A stretch of DNA of 52,275 nt, from contig SVIM01000011.1 in NCBI GenBank assembly GCA_015069485.1, positions 1-52,275 of the forward strand, read 5' to 3'. Positions 15,586 to 25,052 of this stretch are shown here, one piece after another (the first letter of the stretch is position 1; every line of letters starts with the position of its first letter). The position numbers were made by a program, and so were the translations under genes. The notes beneath the pieces were generated by a model. That model was not told where the DNA came from, did not search any database, and saw nothing but the letters and a program-made list of their open reading frames with translations. The DNA comes from Clostridiales bacterium. Lineage in GTDB: Bacteria > Bacillota > Clostridia > Christensenellales > Borkfalkiaceae.

Positions 15586-15592
15586 CCGAAAT

Positions 15593-17332
15593 TTAATTTT
15601 TTTGACCGTTAACTCTTTGCTCAAACGCCTTATAAGTTTCGGCGTTTACCGCTTTAACCGCGTCCGCCTCCACCTTTAAAATTCTGTCGTAGGTAAAAAG
15701 TCCGTTAATTTCGTCTTCGACGTCGCATATCTGCGTATATACCGTCGCGCAGAGCCCCGCTTCCTTTATTGCGGGAATAATCTCGTTGCGGTATAGGCTT
15801 AGGTATGCGTCCTGAAGCTCTTTTTCCGATTTAAAGCCCTTATACCCAAACTCCTTTTGCGTAAAGGTATGTCCCTTTAAAGCGTAGGAATATCCGCCGA
15901 ATTCCGTAAGGGCAAGCACGCGCTTTTTATCGTTTTTCATTTTTACTTTTCTAAAATATATATGCTTAGAGCAAACGTCGCCACCGCCCTTATCCTGCCA
16001 TCCGCTTGCGTGGTCGTATAATCTCGTGCCGTCCATCTGCTTTAAAATTTTCCACACACGCACGGCGTCGAATTGCCCCCACGCCTCGTTAAAGGGCGTA
16101 TATAGGCATAGCGAAACGCAGTTGTAATGGGCGTTTATAAGCCCCTCCGCTTCCTTTAAAAACCACTCGCGCGATACGGGGTTCGCCCTTTTCATACCCT
16201 TGTAATTTTTGTCGTTTATGTGCATATCGATAAAGGGGCAAAGGTGAATTCTAAGCCAAGAATATTTTCCACCCCCGTTAATCATATCCTGCCACACCAA
16301 AACGCCCAAAATATCGCAATAGTAATACCAGAGGTACGGCTCTATTTTTATGTGCTTTCTAAGCATGTTGAAGCCCATATCCTTTACTGCCTTAATCTCC
16401 TCGTACATAGCCTTGTTTGAAGGGGGCGTGTATATGCCGTCCGGCCAATAGCCTTGATCTAAAAGTCCGTTATGAAATGTGGGCTTGTTATTGACGGCAA
16501 AGTATTTTACCCCGTTAATATCATGCGTTGAATAACTGCGTAAGCCAAAATAGCTTTTAACCTCGTCGTGCTCCGTCTTTAAAATAACGGGGTATAAATT
16601 CGGGCTTTCGGGCGACCAGGGCAGACAATTTTCCACATTGATTAACGCCCTTTTGCCTACGGTTTTTTGCTTGATTTTTACGCCCTTTTCAGCAAGAACG
16701 GTTATCGAAACCTCCTCTTCGCTGTCGCACTCGACCAAAAGCGTTTTACTGTTAAAATCGGGGGTGAGCTTAACCGATTTAACGAATTTTTCGGGCACGC
16801 TTTCCAGCCATACGGTTTGCCAAATTCCGCTGGTTGCCGTGTACCAAATTCCGCCACGGTTATAGCTTTGCTTGCCCCTGCCGTAAATTTCGGAGGAGGC
16901 GTCGTCCTGCACGATATACACCAGCTCGTTATCTTTATCGTTTAGGGCGAAGGTTATGTCAAAGGTAAAGGGTAAATATCCACCCTCGTGACTACCTATA
17001 AATTTGCCGTTTAAATAAATTTTACATACTTGGTCGCAAGCGCCGGTATTAAGCAAAACCCTACCCTTATTAAACCCCTTTTCCAAGCTGAAAAAACGGC
17101 GATAAATTAAAAACTCGTCCGCTTTAGGTTGGCGCATAACGGTGGAGGAAAAGCTTTCGGGCGAGTACGGAACGACGATAGTTCCGTCATAGTCCTGGGG
17201 GAATTGCTCCGATTTGGTTATTGCATACTGCCACAAGCCGTTTAAATTAAAATAGCTTTTTCGCATAAATTGCGGACGGGGATATTCTTGAAAGGGGATT
17301 GTAGAATTTATAAATTCGGGGGTAAAAATCAT
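15593..17332 (-). CDS. Glycoside hydrolase family 2 protein
   Basis: A 579-residue GH2 enzyme (beta-galactosidase/beta-glucuronidase/mannosidase group). The ATG at 17332 is chosen because GGAG lies 6 bases upstream; a TTG four codons earlier would overlap that site. Domains: sugar-binding jelly roll (about 15-180, with YPRPQF and NLNGLWQYAI), Ig-like sandwich (about 185-265), then the TIM barrel. The acid/base is Glu416 in TPFNEAWG and the nucleophile Glu477 in ALTEFGGYSY. No signal peptide. It is shorter than E. coli LacZ, like many gut GH2 enzymes. Substrate not assignable. It has its own promoter and no gene follows closely. Confidence 0.9.
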   Translation of the reverse strand: MIFTPEFINSTIPFQEYPRPQFMRKSYFNLNGLWQYAITKSEQFPQDYDGTIVVPYSPESFSSTVMRQPKADEFLIYRRFFSLEKGFNKGRVLLNTGACDQVCKIYLNGKFIGSHEGGYLPFTFDITFALNDKDNELVYIVQDDASSEIYGRGKQSYNRGGIWYTATSGIWQTVWLESVPEKFVKSVKLTPDFNSKTLLVECDSEEEVSITVLAEKGVKIKQKTVGKRALINVENCLPWSPESPNLYPVILKTEHDEVKSYFGLRSYSTHDINGVKYFAVNNKPTFHNGLLDQGYWPDGIYTPPSNKAMYEEIKAVKDMGFNMLRKHIKIEPYLWYYYCDILGVLVWQDMINGGGKYSWLRIHLCPFIDMHINDKNYKGMKRANPVSREWFLKEAEGLINAHYNCVSLCLYTPFNEAWGQFDAVRVWKILKQMDGTRLYDHASGWQDKGGGDVCSKHIYFRKVKMKNDKKRVLALTEFGGYSYALKGHTFTQKEFGYKGFKSEKELQDAYLSLYRNEIIPAIKEAGLCATVYTQICDVEDEINGLFTYDRILKVEADAVKAVNAETYKAFEQRVNGQKN

Positions 17333-17409
17333 AATAATCTCCAAAGCCCGCGCGCTTAAAAATTTGTATAAAGCGAAAATTTAGGGCTTCGTTTCTTTTG
17401 TTTTTAATT

Positions 17410-17438
17410 ATTTTATCACACCGACGCCAAATTGTCAA
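17410..17438 (-). promoter_or_regulatory. Promoter of the GH2 gene
   Basis: Minus strand TTGACA (17433-17438), 17 bases, TAAAAT (17410-17415), about 80 bases upstream of the ATG. Confidence 0.8.
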
Positions 17439-17444
17439 TAAGTA

Positions 17445-17493
17445 AAAAAATCCCCAAGCGACCGTTGCTTAAGGATTGCGCTTAGGGTTTTTT
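17445..17493 (-). terminator. Terminator before the GH2 gene
   Basis: AAAAAATCCCCAAGCG (17445-17460) pairs with CGCTTAGGGTTTTTT (17479-17493); the minus strand ends in a TTTTTTT run. It would end transcripts coming from 17705 and beyond. Confidence 0.75.
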
Positions 17494-17583
17494 AATTATT
17501 CCTTTGCCTTAATAATATTAATCGGCTTTAACCGCTTTAGCATTACGATAGGCACAACCGTTGCCGTGCAATATTCGTTTTAA

Positions 17584-17702
17584 GTGCGGACGAAGGGTGC
17601 GCAGAAAAGTGTGACGAAGAGCGTGCAGAAAGGTGCGGACGAAGGGCGCGCCGAAAGGTGTAACGAAGGGCGCGCAAAAAGGCGCGACCGAAAGGTGCGC
17701 CC
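17584..17702. repeat. GC-rich 24/25-bp tandem repeat, about five copies
   Basis: Five successive imperfect copies of a unit like GTGCGGACGAAGGGCGCGCM followed by GAAAG, alternating 25 and 24 bases. The array starts two bases from the stop of the downstream-reading membrane protein gene. It is much more G+C-rich than the surrounding intergenic DNA. Gap 17333-17704 otherwise holds the GH2 promoter and a terminator. Confidence 0.8.
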
Positions 17703-17704
17703 TG

Positions 17705-18316
17705 TTATAAATTATATTTTGCCATAAGCTTTAAAAGGGAGTTAAAGCTTTCGTTTAACGATTCGCCGTCGGTGGGGGAAAGCGCGCTTTTTTGTTGCAT
17801 TTCGGCAAGCGATTGCCTTAATTTTTCCAGCTCTATCCTATCCCCCCTGCCAAGATTTTTAAACAGTAATTTTTCCACTATGCTAGTGGCGTGCTCTAAA
17901 CGGACGGTGCTTTTTGCCACGGGCGTTAGGGGCGTAAAGGCTTGCGCCGGGGGTGTTTGTGGCATTTGCGAAAGCGCGGAAAGATTTTTTTGCTTTTTAA
18001 CCGCCTTATGCTTAAAAAGGCACAATACGCCGTACAAAACGCACCCCACCACCCAAAAAATTGCAGTAAAAAACAGGGTTGTGTTTACGCTTTTTTCAAT
18101 TAAAAAGGTTGCAAAGGTTAGCGCAGTATATGCGTTTACAAGGGCGAAAAAGGGACGCTTTTGCGCCGATTTAAAGGTTTTAGTGCTTGCGCAAAGAATA
18201 AAAATTAGTAAAAATTTTGCAAGAAAGGTGCCCCAACAAATTGCCACCAGGCTTTTAAACGGAATTTTTGAAATTGCCGAATATGCGGAAGCAACGATAA
18301 AATAAAAATCTATCAT
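17705..18316 (-). CDS. Small membrane protein of unknown function
   Basis: A 203-residue protein with about three to four hydrophobic segments in the first 105 residues (for example LLIFILCAS and FFTAIFWVVGCVLYGVLCLF), then a basic stretch, a Pro/Ala/Thr-rich linker (about 115-135) and a soluble helical C-terminal part. No family was recognised. It follows addA by 75 bases with a hairpin between them, so co-expression with addAB is possible but reduced. Composition is ordinary and the gene is probably real. Confidence 0.6.
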   Translation of the reverse strand: MIDFYFIVASAYSAISKIPFKSLVAICWGTFLAKFLLIFILCASTKTFKSAQKRPFFALVNAYTALTFATFLIEKSVNTTLFFTAIFWVVGCVLYGVLCLFKHKAVKKQKNLSALSQMPQTPPAQAFTPLTPVAKSTVRLEHATSIVEKLLFKNLGRGDRIELEKLRQSLAEMQQKSALSPTDGESLNESFNSLLKLMAKYNL

Positions 18317-18328
18317 AATAAATAAATT

Positions 18329-18361
18329 ATATCCGCCCTATTAGTAAAAAGGGGCGGATAT
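18329..18361 (-). terminator. Hairpin after addA
   Basis: ATATCCGCCC and GGGCGGATAT form a 10-bp stem with a 13-base loop; AATTTATTTATT follows on the minus strand. A weak terminator. Confidence 0.55.
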
Positions 18362-18391
18362 ATGGTCGAATTATTGCGATTTTTGTAAGTT

Positions 18392-21300
18392 TTAAAGCGA
18401 AATTTCTTCGCAGGAAAAAATGTTGATTATAGTGGTTGATATAGTGCTTTCGTCCACCTTTAAAATTAACGCTACCGCCTTTTTGTAAAGGTCGAGCTGG
18501 GGCGCGTACGCTTGCCTTAAAGCCTTTGCGCTTTTTTTGGAATATTTATAGTCCACGATGGCGTAGCCGTTCGGCGTTTGAGCAAGCAGGTCGATTGCGC
18601 CCTGCACTAAAACGGGGTCGGTTGCCGAGGTAGGTAAAATTTCGTTGGCGGGAAGCCTGCACAAAAACTCACGCTCGCGCCAGGTTTGCGAAGAATTTAA
18701 CTTGGAAAATACGGGGATTGACAGTATTTTGCAAAGGTTTTTTACGCTGAGAAGCGCATTTTGCTCTGCAGAAATTTTACCCTCCCTTACAAACTCGTCA
18801 AGCTGCTCTTTAATCTGCTCCTCGCTGCGCTTTTCAAAGCTGCAAAGCTGTAAAAATTTATGGTACGCAACGCCCGCATCTATTGAAGTTTCCCCCTGCC
18901 CTTCCTCTTCGTAAAGCGAAGAAGATAAAAAGTATTCTTGGTTTAACTCGTCCTCTCGCAAGCCCTTAAGTATTTGCGAGGCGGAGGTTTTTACGGGTAA
19001 GTTCACGCTTTCTTCGTATAAATATTTATTTTTAAGCGCTGACCTTACGCCTTTAAAAATCTCCTCGTTGGCAGCGGTTACCATTTCGTCTACGCTATTA
19101 AGCTCGAATTTATTATCTTCATCAATCAGCATTTCTTCGGGGGAAAAGTACGATAAATCCGCCATATCTACGTAGCAATTTGCTTCGCCGGCGTCGTAAG
19201 CGTTATAGGGCTTAACCTCTGACACCAAAAGGTGTAGCCCGTACATTGCCCTAGTGCAGGCAACGTAGTACAGGTTTTTTTCGTTTTTTAAATTTTCTTC
19301 CTTTTCCCTTAATTTGCCAAGTCGCCACAAAAGCGTTTCTTTTAAAATCATTTTGTCTTTGTTATAGCTTTTAAAAATAAAGCCAAGCTCGTCGTCGAAA
19401 ATAATTTCGGACTCTTCCTTTCCTTTAAAGGTTTTGGTTAAATCGCAAAGAATTACGATGGGGAACTCCAAGCCCTTTGAAGCGTGCATAGTCATAAGTT
19501 TAATGCCGTCGGAAGAGGAATCCTCGGGGGCAGATAGCTTAAAGCCCCTTGCCTTTAGCTTTTGCATAAACGCGCAAAGGGAAAGCTCGCCCTCCGGCCC
19601 GCGCGCTTGGCTTGCAAAATGGCGACAGTTTTTAAGTAGCATACCGCCGTTTTTTGCATACTGCGCTTCCCACAGCGTATCTTCCATAATTTTGTCGATT
19701 AAGGAAGACGCGCCAAACAAGTCGGCATAGCTTTTATATTCGTCAATCTTTTTATAAAAGGCCTTTATTTTTTGCCCTAAATAATCAGGTACCTCCGCAT
19801 ATATGTGGCAACAACGGCGATAGGTCCTTTGTTTTTTAGGTACTTCCTTTTCAAAGGCTTTGCCGTAAATTTTAATTTTTGCAAGCTCGTTTTCGGTAAA
19901 TCCGCCTATGGGAGAAAGCATTGCGGTAACCAAGGGGACGTCCTGCTCGGAATTTTCTATAAAGGATAAAATGTCAATAAGCTTTTTAATTTCGGGGCGG
20001 TTGCAAAGGTTAGAATCTTGCGTGCCCGATATAGGATAGCCGGCTTGGGTAAGCGTTCTAACTATGGATAAAACGTTTTCGCTTTCGCCCTTTCTAGAAA
20101 GCAAGCAAATGTCCTTTGCCTCTATTCTTTTAAAGCCCTTATCCTTTAAATCGTAATATTCCTTGCCTTCCGCCTCCTGCACTATTTTTAAAACTGCAAG
20201 CGCTTCACGCGAAGGTGGAATTATGGCGTTTTTATGCGAAAGGACGCTATATATGCCGCTACCAACGGGTTTTACGGCGTCGTCCTTTCCAAATACCTGC
20301 ACCTTTGCGTAGCCCGTATTTTGGGGATAAAACCCACCCCTTTGCATAAGAGAGGTGTTTTTGTAATCAATGCCGTCTTCCCTTTGCATAACGGAAGAAA
20401 ACAGGTCGTTTACAAAATCAATAACGCCGTCTGCGCTTCTAAAATTGCTTGAAAGGGTTAACGCTTGCCCTTCACCGCCCTGATAGCTTTGATATTTTTG
20501 CGCGAAGAATTTAGACTTACTGCCCCTAAAGCCGTAAATGGCTTGCTTAACGTCGCCGACCTGCAAAACGTTGCCCGTTGCAACGGTGGAAAGTATTTTT
20601 TCTTGCACGGGGTTTACGTCTTGATATTCGTCGATATAAATTTGCGTAAATCGCGATTGAATTTCAGATAAAATTTGCTCGTTTTGCAAAAGGGCAAGGG
20701 TGTAATGCTCTAAGTCGGCGCAATCCATCTTGCCTTCTTCCCTTTTTAACGCCCCGTATTCCTCGTCGAATTTCGCAAGCAAATTGCAGTAGGCTTGGGC
20801 AATTTTTCCGCTTTGCATAAAGTTGTTCAGCTCTTCTTCACGGCTTTTTATTCCGCCGTATATGCCGTCGTATTTATTTTTAAGCTTTTCTTTAAAGTCT
20901 TTGTAATATTCGCCCCAAGCGAGGTCCTCTTCTTTATCTTTATGCTTTCTGGTCGTCGTTAAAGGAGGCAACGGCGCGAATATATCCGTTTGCGTTTGTG
21001 CGCAATCGAGCGCGAAGTATATTTCGTCGAACAGCTTTTGATAGGCTTCTTTCGCGTTGGGCTTAAAGCCCTGCAAAAACTTGTCTACGGTAAGCCTTAA
21101 GCGTTTTATTTTTTTAACGCCAAAGGCTTGAATTTGAGCGCAAATTTCGTTAAAGCTCTGCTCGGAATAAACCTTTTGGTAATACTGCTTAAGCGTTTGA
21201 CGGTAGTTTACCGTGTTTTTGACAGCGTTAAAGCCGACTAAAATAAGATCCTTTAGGTAGCTGTCCTTGCGCTTTCGGGTAAAACAGCTTAAAAGGAGAA

Positions 21301-21766
21301 GCAAATCCTCGTCGTCCTCCTCGTAAAGCCTTGCAAAAAGCTCTTCCATCGCCCTTGATTTTAGCGTTGCCGTAATAGGGTCGTCGTCGAAGATTACTTC
21401 AAACGAGCCTTCGAAGTCGAAAAGATAGAAATAAGTGCGCAAAAGGTGGGCGCAAAAGGAGTGAATAGTGCTTACGTTAGCCGTAGAAATTTTGTTAAGC
21501 TGTGCCTTGATATGCCTTTTTTCTTCGGCATCTACGAGGGGCAACCTTTCTATTAAGGCGGAGCGAAGCTTTTCCTTCATTTGCGCCGCCGCCTTTTTGG
21601 TGAAGGTTACGGCTAAAACGCTATCTAAATCGCCACCGTTTTGAATATAGTCGCCAAGCTTTTTTATCATTACGAAGGTTTTGCCCGAGCCTGCCGACGC
21701 GGAAACGATAATTTTACCCTGCGCCGAAACTACCTGTGATTGCTCGGCAGTTAATTTTTCGCTCAT
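18392..21766 (-). CDS. addA: ATP-dependent helicase/nuclease subunit A
   Basis: A 1124-residue UvrD-type helicase with a C-terminal RecB-like nuclease. Walker A ASAGSGKT (23-30), helicase motif II IDEYQDVNPVQ, motif IV-region SNFRSADG, motif V TMHASKGLEFPIVI, and nuclease motif GAIDLLAQ...AIVDYKYSK with catalytic Asp residues. AddAB resects DNA double-strand ends for RecA-dependent repair and degrades foreign linear DNA. It starts with ATG overlapping the addB stop (TAATG), so translation is coupled. A GGAGGAG site lies inside the end of addB. Length is typical. Confidence 0.95.
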   Translation of the reverse strand: MSEKLTAEQSQVVSAQGKIIVSASAGSGKTFVMIKKLGDYIQNGGDLDSVLAVTFTKKAAAQMKEKLRSALIERLPLVDAEEKRHIKAQLNKISTANVSTIHSFCAHLLRTYFYLFDFEGSFEVIFDDDPITATLKSRAMEELFARLYEEDDEDLLLLLSCFTRKRKDSYLKDLILVGFNAVKNTVNYRQTLKQYYQKVYSEQSFNEICAQIQAFGVKKIKRLRLTVDKFLQGFKPNAKEAYQKLFDEIYFALDCAQTQTDIFAPLPPLTTTRKHKDKEEDLAWGEYYKDFKEKLKNKYDGIYGGIKSREEELNNFMQSGKIAQAYCNLLAKFDEEYGALKREEGKMDCADLEHYTLALLQNEQILSEIQSRFTQIYIDEYQDVNPVQEKILSTVATGNVLQVGDVKQAIYGFRGSKSKFFAQKYQSYQGGEGQALTLSSNFRSADGVIDFVNDLFSSVMQREDGIDYKNTSLMQRGGFYPQNTGYAKVQVFGKDDAVKPVGSGIYSVLSHKNAIIPPSREALAVLKIVQEAEGKEYYDLKDKGFKRIEAKDICLLSRKGESENVLSIVRTLTQAGYPISGTQDSNLCNRPEIKKLIDILSFIENSEQDVPLVTAMLSPIGGFTENELAKIKIYGKAFEKEVPKKQRTYRRCCHIYAEVPDYLGQKIKAFYKKIDEYKSYADLFGASSLIDKIMEDTLWEAQYAKNGGMLLKNCRHFASQARGPEGELSLCAFMQKLKARGFKLSAPEDSSSDGIKLMTMHASKGLEFPIVILCDLTKTFKGKEESEIIFDDELGFIFKSYNKDKMILKETLLWRLGKLREKEENLKNEKNLYYVACTRAMYGLHLLVSEVKPYNAYDAGEANCYVDMADLSYFSPEEMLIDEDNKFELNSVDEMVTAANEEIFKGVRSALKNKYLYEESVNLPVKTSASQILKGLREDELNQEYFLSSSLYEEEGQGETSIDAGVAYHKFLQLCSFEKRSEEQIKEQLDEFVREGKISAEQNALLSVKNLCKILSIPVFSKLNSSQTWREREFLCRLPANEILPTSATDPVLVQGAIDLLAQTPNGYAIVDYKYSKKSAKALRQAYAPQLDLYKKAVALILKVDESTISTTIINIFSCEEISL

Positions 21767-24700
21767 TACTCCTCCCCCCTATGCTTTTTTACTATTTTTG
21801 CAATATCGGCGCCTTTTAGCGTTTTAACTTCCCTTTCCGCGCCGTTATAAAAGGAACAGCTTCCGCCCATTTTGCAATAGCTGCATTGATCCTTTATAGG
21901 CGAAGGGGTTACGTTGCCCTGTATCATTTCGTTTGCGCCTTGGCGCGCGATAAGCGAAGAATACGCGATAAAGTCGGCAAATTCCTCTTGCGGAAGAGCG
22001 TTATCTACCGACCTGCCCTTATAATACGCCGCAACGAAATTGCTCTTTTTTTTGGGCTGGACGAGAGTATCCGTTTTTTCCATAACCTCGTCGCTACCGT
22101 CCATAAAGCCTTCTAGGCGGAAAACGCCAAAATCCTCGTCTTCCTTTTTATAGGTGACGGAAGCGGGGAAATAGTACGCGCCAGCGGGGCGAAGATTTTT
22201 GCTTACCGCCGAAAGATAAAGGGGAAGCTGTAATTTTACGCCCATATAATATTTGGTGGGGGAAGCGTCGAAGGAGCCCGTTTTATAGTCGATAATACGC
22301 ACCATATCGTCCGCCTTATCCACCCTGTCGATAACGCCGTAAAGCTGTAGGTTGCCGTCTAGCTTTACGGTGCAGGACCTTTCGGTTTCCGCAACCTTAA
22401 AGTGTGAATTTTTAATTTGCTGGTATGCGCCAAGCGAAATTATAGTGGCTTCTAAAATTAAGCCTTCTGCCGTATATTTGCCCGATTTAGTATCGATAAG
22501 TGAGGCATATTCAGGGGTTAATAACAAATTTTGCGCCGTTTGCTCGGTTAAAGCTTTAACCTCGCTCTCCCCGCTTATATCGTTCATTTGGGGTGCTACC
22601 TTTTCTAAAACGGCGTGAATAAAGTTGCCTGCGTCAACGGCGCGCAAGCCACCTTCCTCCCTTTCTAAAAGCCTTAAGCCTTGCTTTAAAAAGTTTTGAT
22701 AGGGGCAAGCGAAATAGCTTTCTAGGGTGGAGGGAGTTATTGAATTGTACGGACCTAAAAACAGCTCCTTGCCGTATTTAATATTTTCCGTTTGCCTTTC
22801 GCCTTGAATAACGGCGTCGGCAAGCGTTTGTTGTTTACAATCGGTTAAGGCGTTATATATTGCCGAAGCCCTTTCACCGCTTTGCCGTTTTGCAAGCTGC
22901 TTAACTGCGGGCAAAACCTCGCTACAATAGTAGGGAATTGCCCTATCGCTACTGTCTACGCTCTTTTGCGAAATAGTATTAATAGGGTTGCCCAAACGGG
23001 ATAAAAACAGCCTTTTAGCGTATAAAATAATTTCGCTAACGCCGTTTTCCTGCCCGTCGGTACGGGTGGGATAAGTTAGGTATAAAGCCTTTTTAAAGGC
23101 GCATATATTAAGGGCAACCGTTTCCCTGCAACGCAAATTAACCTGCGAAATTTTTGGGGAAACCGCCAAAAGGCTTTGCTCTAAAACGGAAATTTCCCTA
23201 TCGGTTAAAAGCGCGGTATCTGCGCCCGCCGTAGGCACGGCTTCGGTTAAGCCCGTGGCGAAAACGACGCTGCTGCCCGTGTTTACGGTTGACGCTATAT
23301 CGCCGATAAATACGGCGTCTGCCTTGGGCGGAATAAGGGAAATTTCACACGAGGAAAAACCGCTTTTTAAAATTTTTACATACTCTTTTGCGCTTATTTT
23401 TAAACCGCTGGTAATAGAAGCCGCTTCCTCCACCACCGAAATTACGGCGCTAAACGCCTTGGTGGCAAACTGCGCCCTTACGGGGAATTTATCTTTATAA
23501 TCCTCGTAGGTTTGCAAAAGGGATTTTTCCACTTCAAAATAATTTAAAAGCTCTTTAACCCCTGCTACTATTAAATTGCTGTTTATGGAATTTTTAATTA
23601 AGCTTAACCCGTGAATAAAGGCGTTACGCACGCAGGTAATATCGTCGTAATTAAAGCCACAGCTTTCTACGATTTCCCTTTTAGGCTCTTTTAAAACACC
23701 GCCACGGAAGTGGGCAAGGCGCAAAATGTAGTTTTTAAATTGTTCCTTTTTTTGCCTTGGTAAATTGAATTGAGGGCTAGATATTACCGAATTAACGCTT
23801 TCCTGCAAGCAACCGTCAGTAGCGCAAGAAAGGTAATCGCACACGAAATTAGATAGCGAGTGCTCGGCAAGCGAAAAGCGCCTGTCGATATAAAAGGGGA
23901 TACGGTATTGCCCAAAAACACGCTCGATAACCCTTTGCGATTTTTTTAAATCGGGCACCATTACCGAAATTTTTGCATAACGCTCGCCGTGGGAAATTAT
24001 ATGCTTTTTAATGCTTGCGGCTATAAATTCAAGCTCTTCGCCCTCGTCCGCCGCTTCAAAAATATGTACCGCTTCCGTCCTTTTAGCCCCTGCCAAGTTA
24101 TAGCGCTCGGGGTTAAAAATATTTTGCCTTAAATGCTCGGCGTCCGCGCAAAGACTGCTTGCAATAGCCTGCGTTTTGGCACCGCCGAACCTGTTTGCTA
24201 CACCGCAAAATGACGATACGGCTTCGTTGGTATAAATATCTTCGCTTCCGCCTATAAAAATTCCGCAAACATCACGTGCAGTACCCATTACGGCGCGAAC
24301 GCACTCCGCCGTGGTGGAGGTAAAGGCTTGAAAGCCCAAAAATATTACGGAATTACCTTTGATTTTATTACTGTTTTCTATTGCGCTTGGCAATAATTTT
24401 AGATAGGTGTTTCTATCTAAAAGCTGGTTTTGCTTTAAATAATTTTCGTACTCGCCGTACAAAAAGGCAATATCTTCAAGCTTATCGTTTAAAAGGGAGT
24501 TTGCCGTTTTAACGGCGGAAAGCTCCTCTGCGGAAACCCTTGAAGAATATAAAACGGCGATAGTATCGTAAACGGATTGCGCCGCCGAGGAAGAAAATAG
24601 CTTTTTAAAAAGCTTTAGCTTGGGGGCGTTATCTTCAATAATTTTTCGTATAACCATTGCAGAGCCTTGGCTGGAAAGCACCCTTTCTCTGCCCTCCCTT

Positions 24701-24906
24701 TCCGCCGATAAAAAGCGCGAAAAGGAATATACGGAGGTTAAAAAGGTTCCGCCTACTGCCGCGCAAACGGTACGCTCTGCCGCAAGCGACAGTCTGTCTT
24801 CGCAAAAAATTACCGTTTGCTTGCCCGTTTCTTCGTTTTGGGCGATAATGTTTTTAAGTTTTAAAAGCGCATCCGAAAGAGCGGGCGCAACGAAACAATT
24901 AATCAT
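21766..24906 (-). CDS. addB: ATP-dependent nuclease subunit B
   Basis: About 1046 residues. AddB has an inactivated helicase region (Chi recognition in studied homologues) and a C-terminal RecB-like nuclease held by an iron-sulfur cluster. Here one Cys (FACPYQNFL) and three late Cys (CSYCKMGGSC) give the 4Fe-4S ligands, and RIIDYKTGSF the nuclease Asp-Lys motif. The Walker A of true helicases is absent, as normal for AddB. I place the start at the ATG MINCFVAPAL; a GTG six codons upstream is the alternative. A TATAAT hexamer ends only five bases before this ATG, so the mRNA could be leaderless. addA overlaps the stop by one base. Confidence 0.92.
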   Translation of the reverse strand: MINCFVAPALSDALLKLKNIIAQNEETGKQTVIFCEDRLSLAAERTVCAAVGGTFLTSVYSFSRFLSAEREGRERVLSSQGSAMVIRKIIEDNAPKLKLFKKLFSSSAAQSVYDTIAVLYSSRVSAEELSAVKTANSLLNDKLEDIAFLYGEYENYLKQNQLLDRNTYLKLLPSAIENSNKIKGNSVIFLGFQAFTSTTAECVRAVMGTARDVCGIFIGGSEDIYTNEAVSSFCGVANRFGGAKTQAIASSLCADAEHLRQNIFNPERYNLAGAKRTEAVHIFEAADEGEELEFIAASIKKHIISHGERYAKISVMVPDLKKSQRVIERVFGQYRIPFYIDRRFSLAEHSLSNFVCDYLSCATDGCLQESVNSVISSPQFNLPRQKKEQFKNYILRLAHFRGGVLKEPKREIVESCGFNYDDITCVRNAFIHGLSLIKNSINSNLIVAGVKELLNYFEVEKSLLQTYEDYKDKFPVRAQFATKAFSAVISVVEEAASITSGLKISAKEYVKILKSGFSSCEISLIPPKADAVFIGDIASTVNTGSSVVFATGLTEAVPTAGADTALLTDREISVLEQSLLAVSPKISQVNLRCRETVALNICAFKKALYLTYPTRTDGQENGVSEIILYAKRLFLSRLGNPINTISQKSVDSSDRAIPYYCSEVLPAVKQLAKRQSGERASAIYNALTDCKQQTLADAVIQGERQTENIKYGKELFLGPYNSITPSTLESYFACPYQNFLKQGLRLLEREEGGLRAVDAGNFIHAVLEKVAPQMNDISGESEVKALTEQTAQNLLLTPEYASLIDTKSGKYTAEGLILEATIISLGAYQQIKNSHFKVAETERSCTVKLDGNLQLYGVIDRVDKADDMVRIIDYKTGSFDASPTKYYMGVKLQLPLYLSAVSKNLRPAGAYYFPASVTYKKEDEDFGVFRLEGFMDGSDEVMEKTDTLVQPKKKSNFVAAYYKGRSVDNALPQEEFADFIAYSSLIARQGANEMIQGNVTPSPIKDQCSYCKMGGSCSFYNGAEREVKTLKGADIAKIVKKHRGEE

Positions 24907-24961
24907 ACCCCTATTATAACACACCGAGTAGGAAATTTTAAATAATTTGAGCGCAAAAGTT

Positions 24962-24990
24962 TTTACAATTGATAAATAATGTGGTATAAT
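24962..24990 (+). promoter_or_regulatory. Promoter of the lipoprotein gene
   Basis: TTTACA (24962-24967), 17 bases, TATAAT (24985-24990), divergent from addB. Confidence 0.75.
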
Positions 24991-25052
24991 TATTTAAAAT
25001 TTTTAAATAATTTTGCATAACCTATTAAATTTTGGTTGCAAAAAGGAATTTT

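Noticed and set aside
15284-15596. Two overlapping plus-strand ORFs in the repeat patch
   Set aside because: They read through degenerate repeats, lack ribosome binding sites and give Leu/Phe-rich low-complexity peptides.
17584-17702. CRISPR array
   Set aside because: Units are directly contiguous without spacers, so this is a simple tandem repeat.
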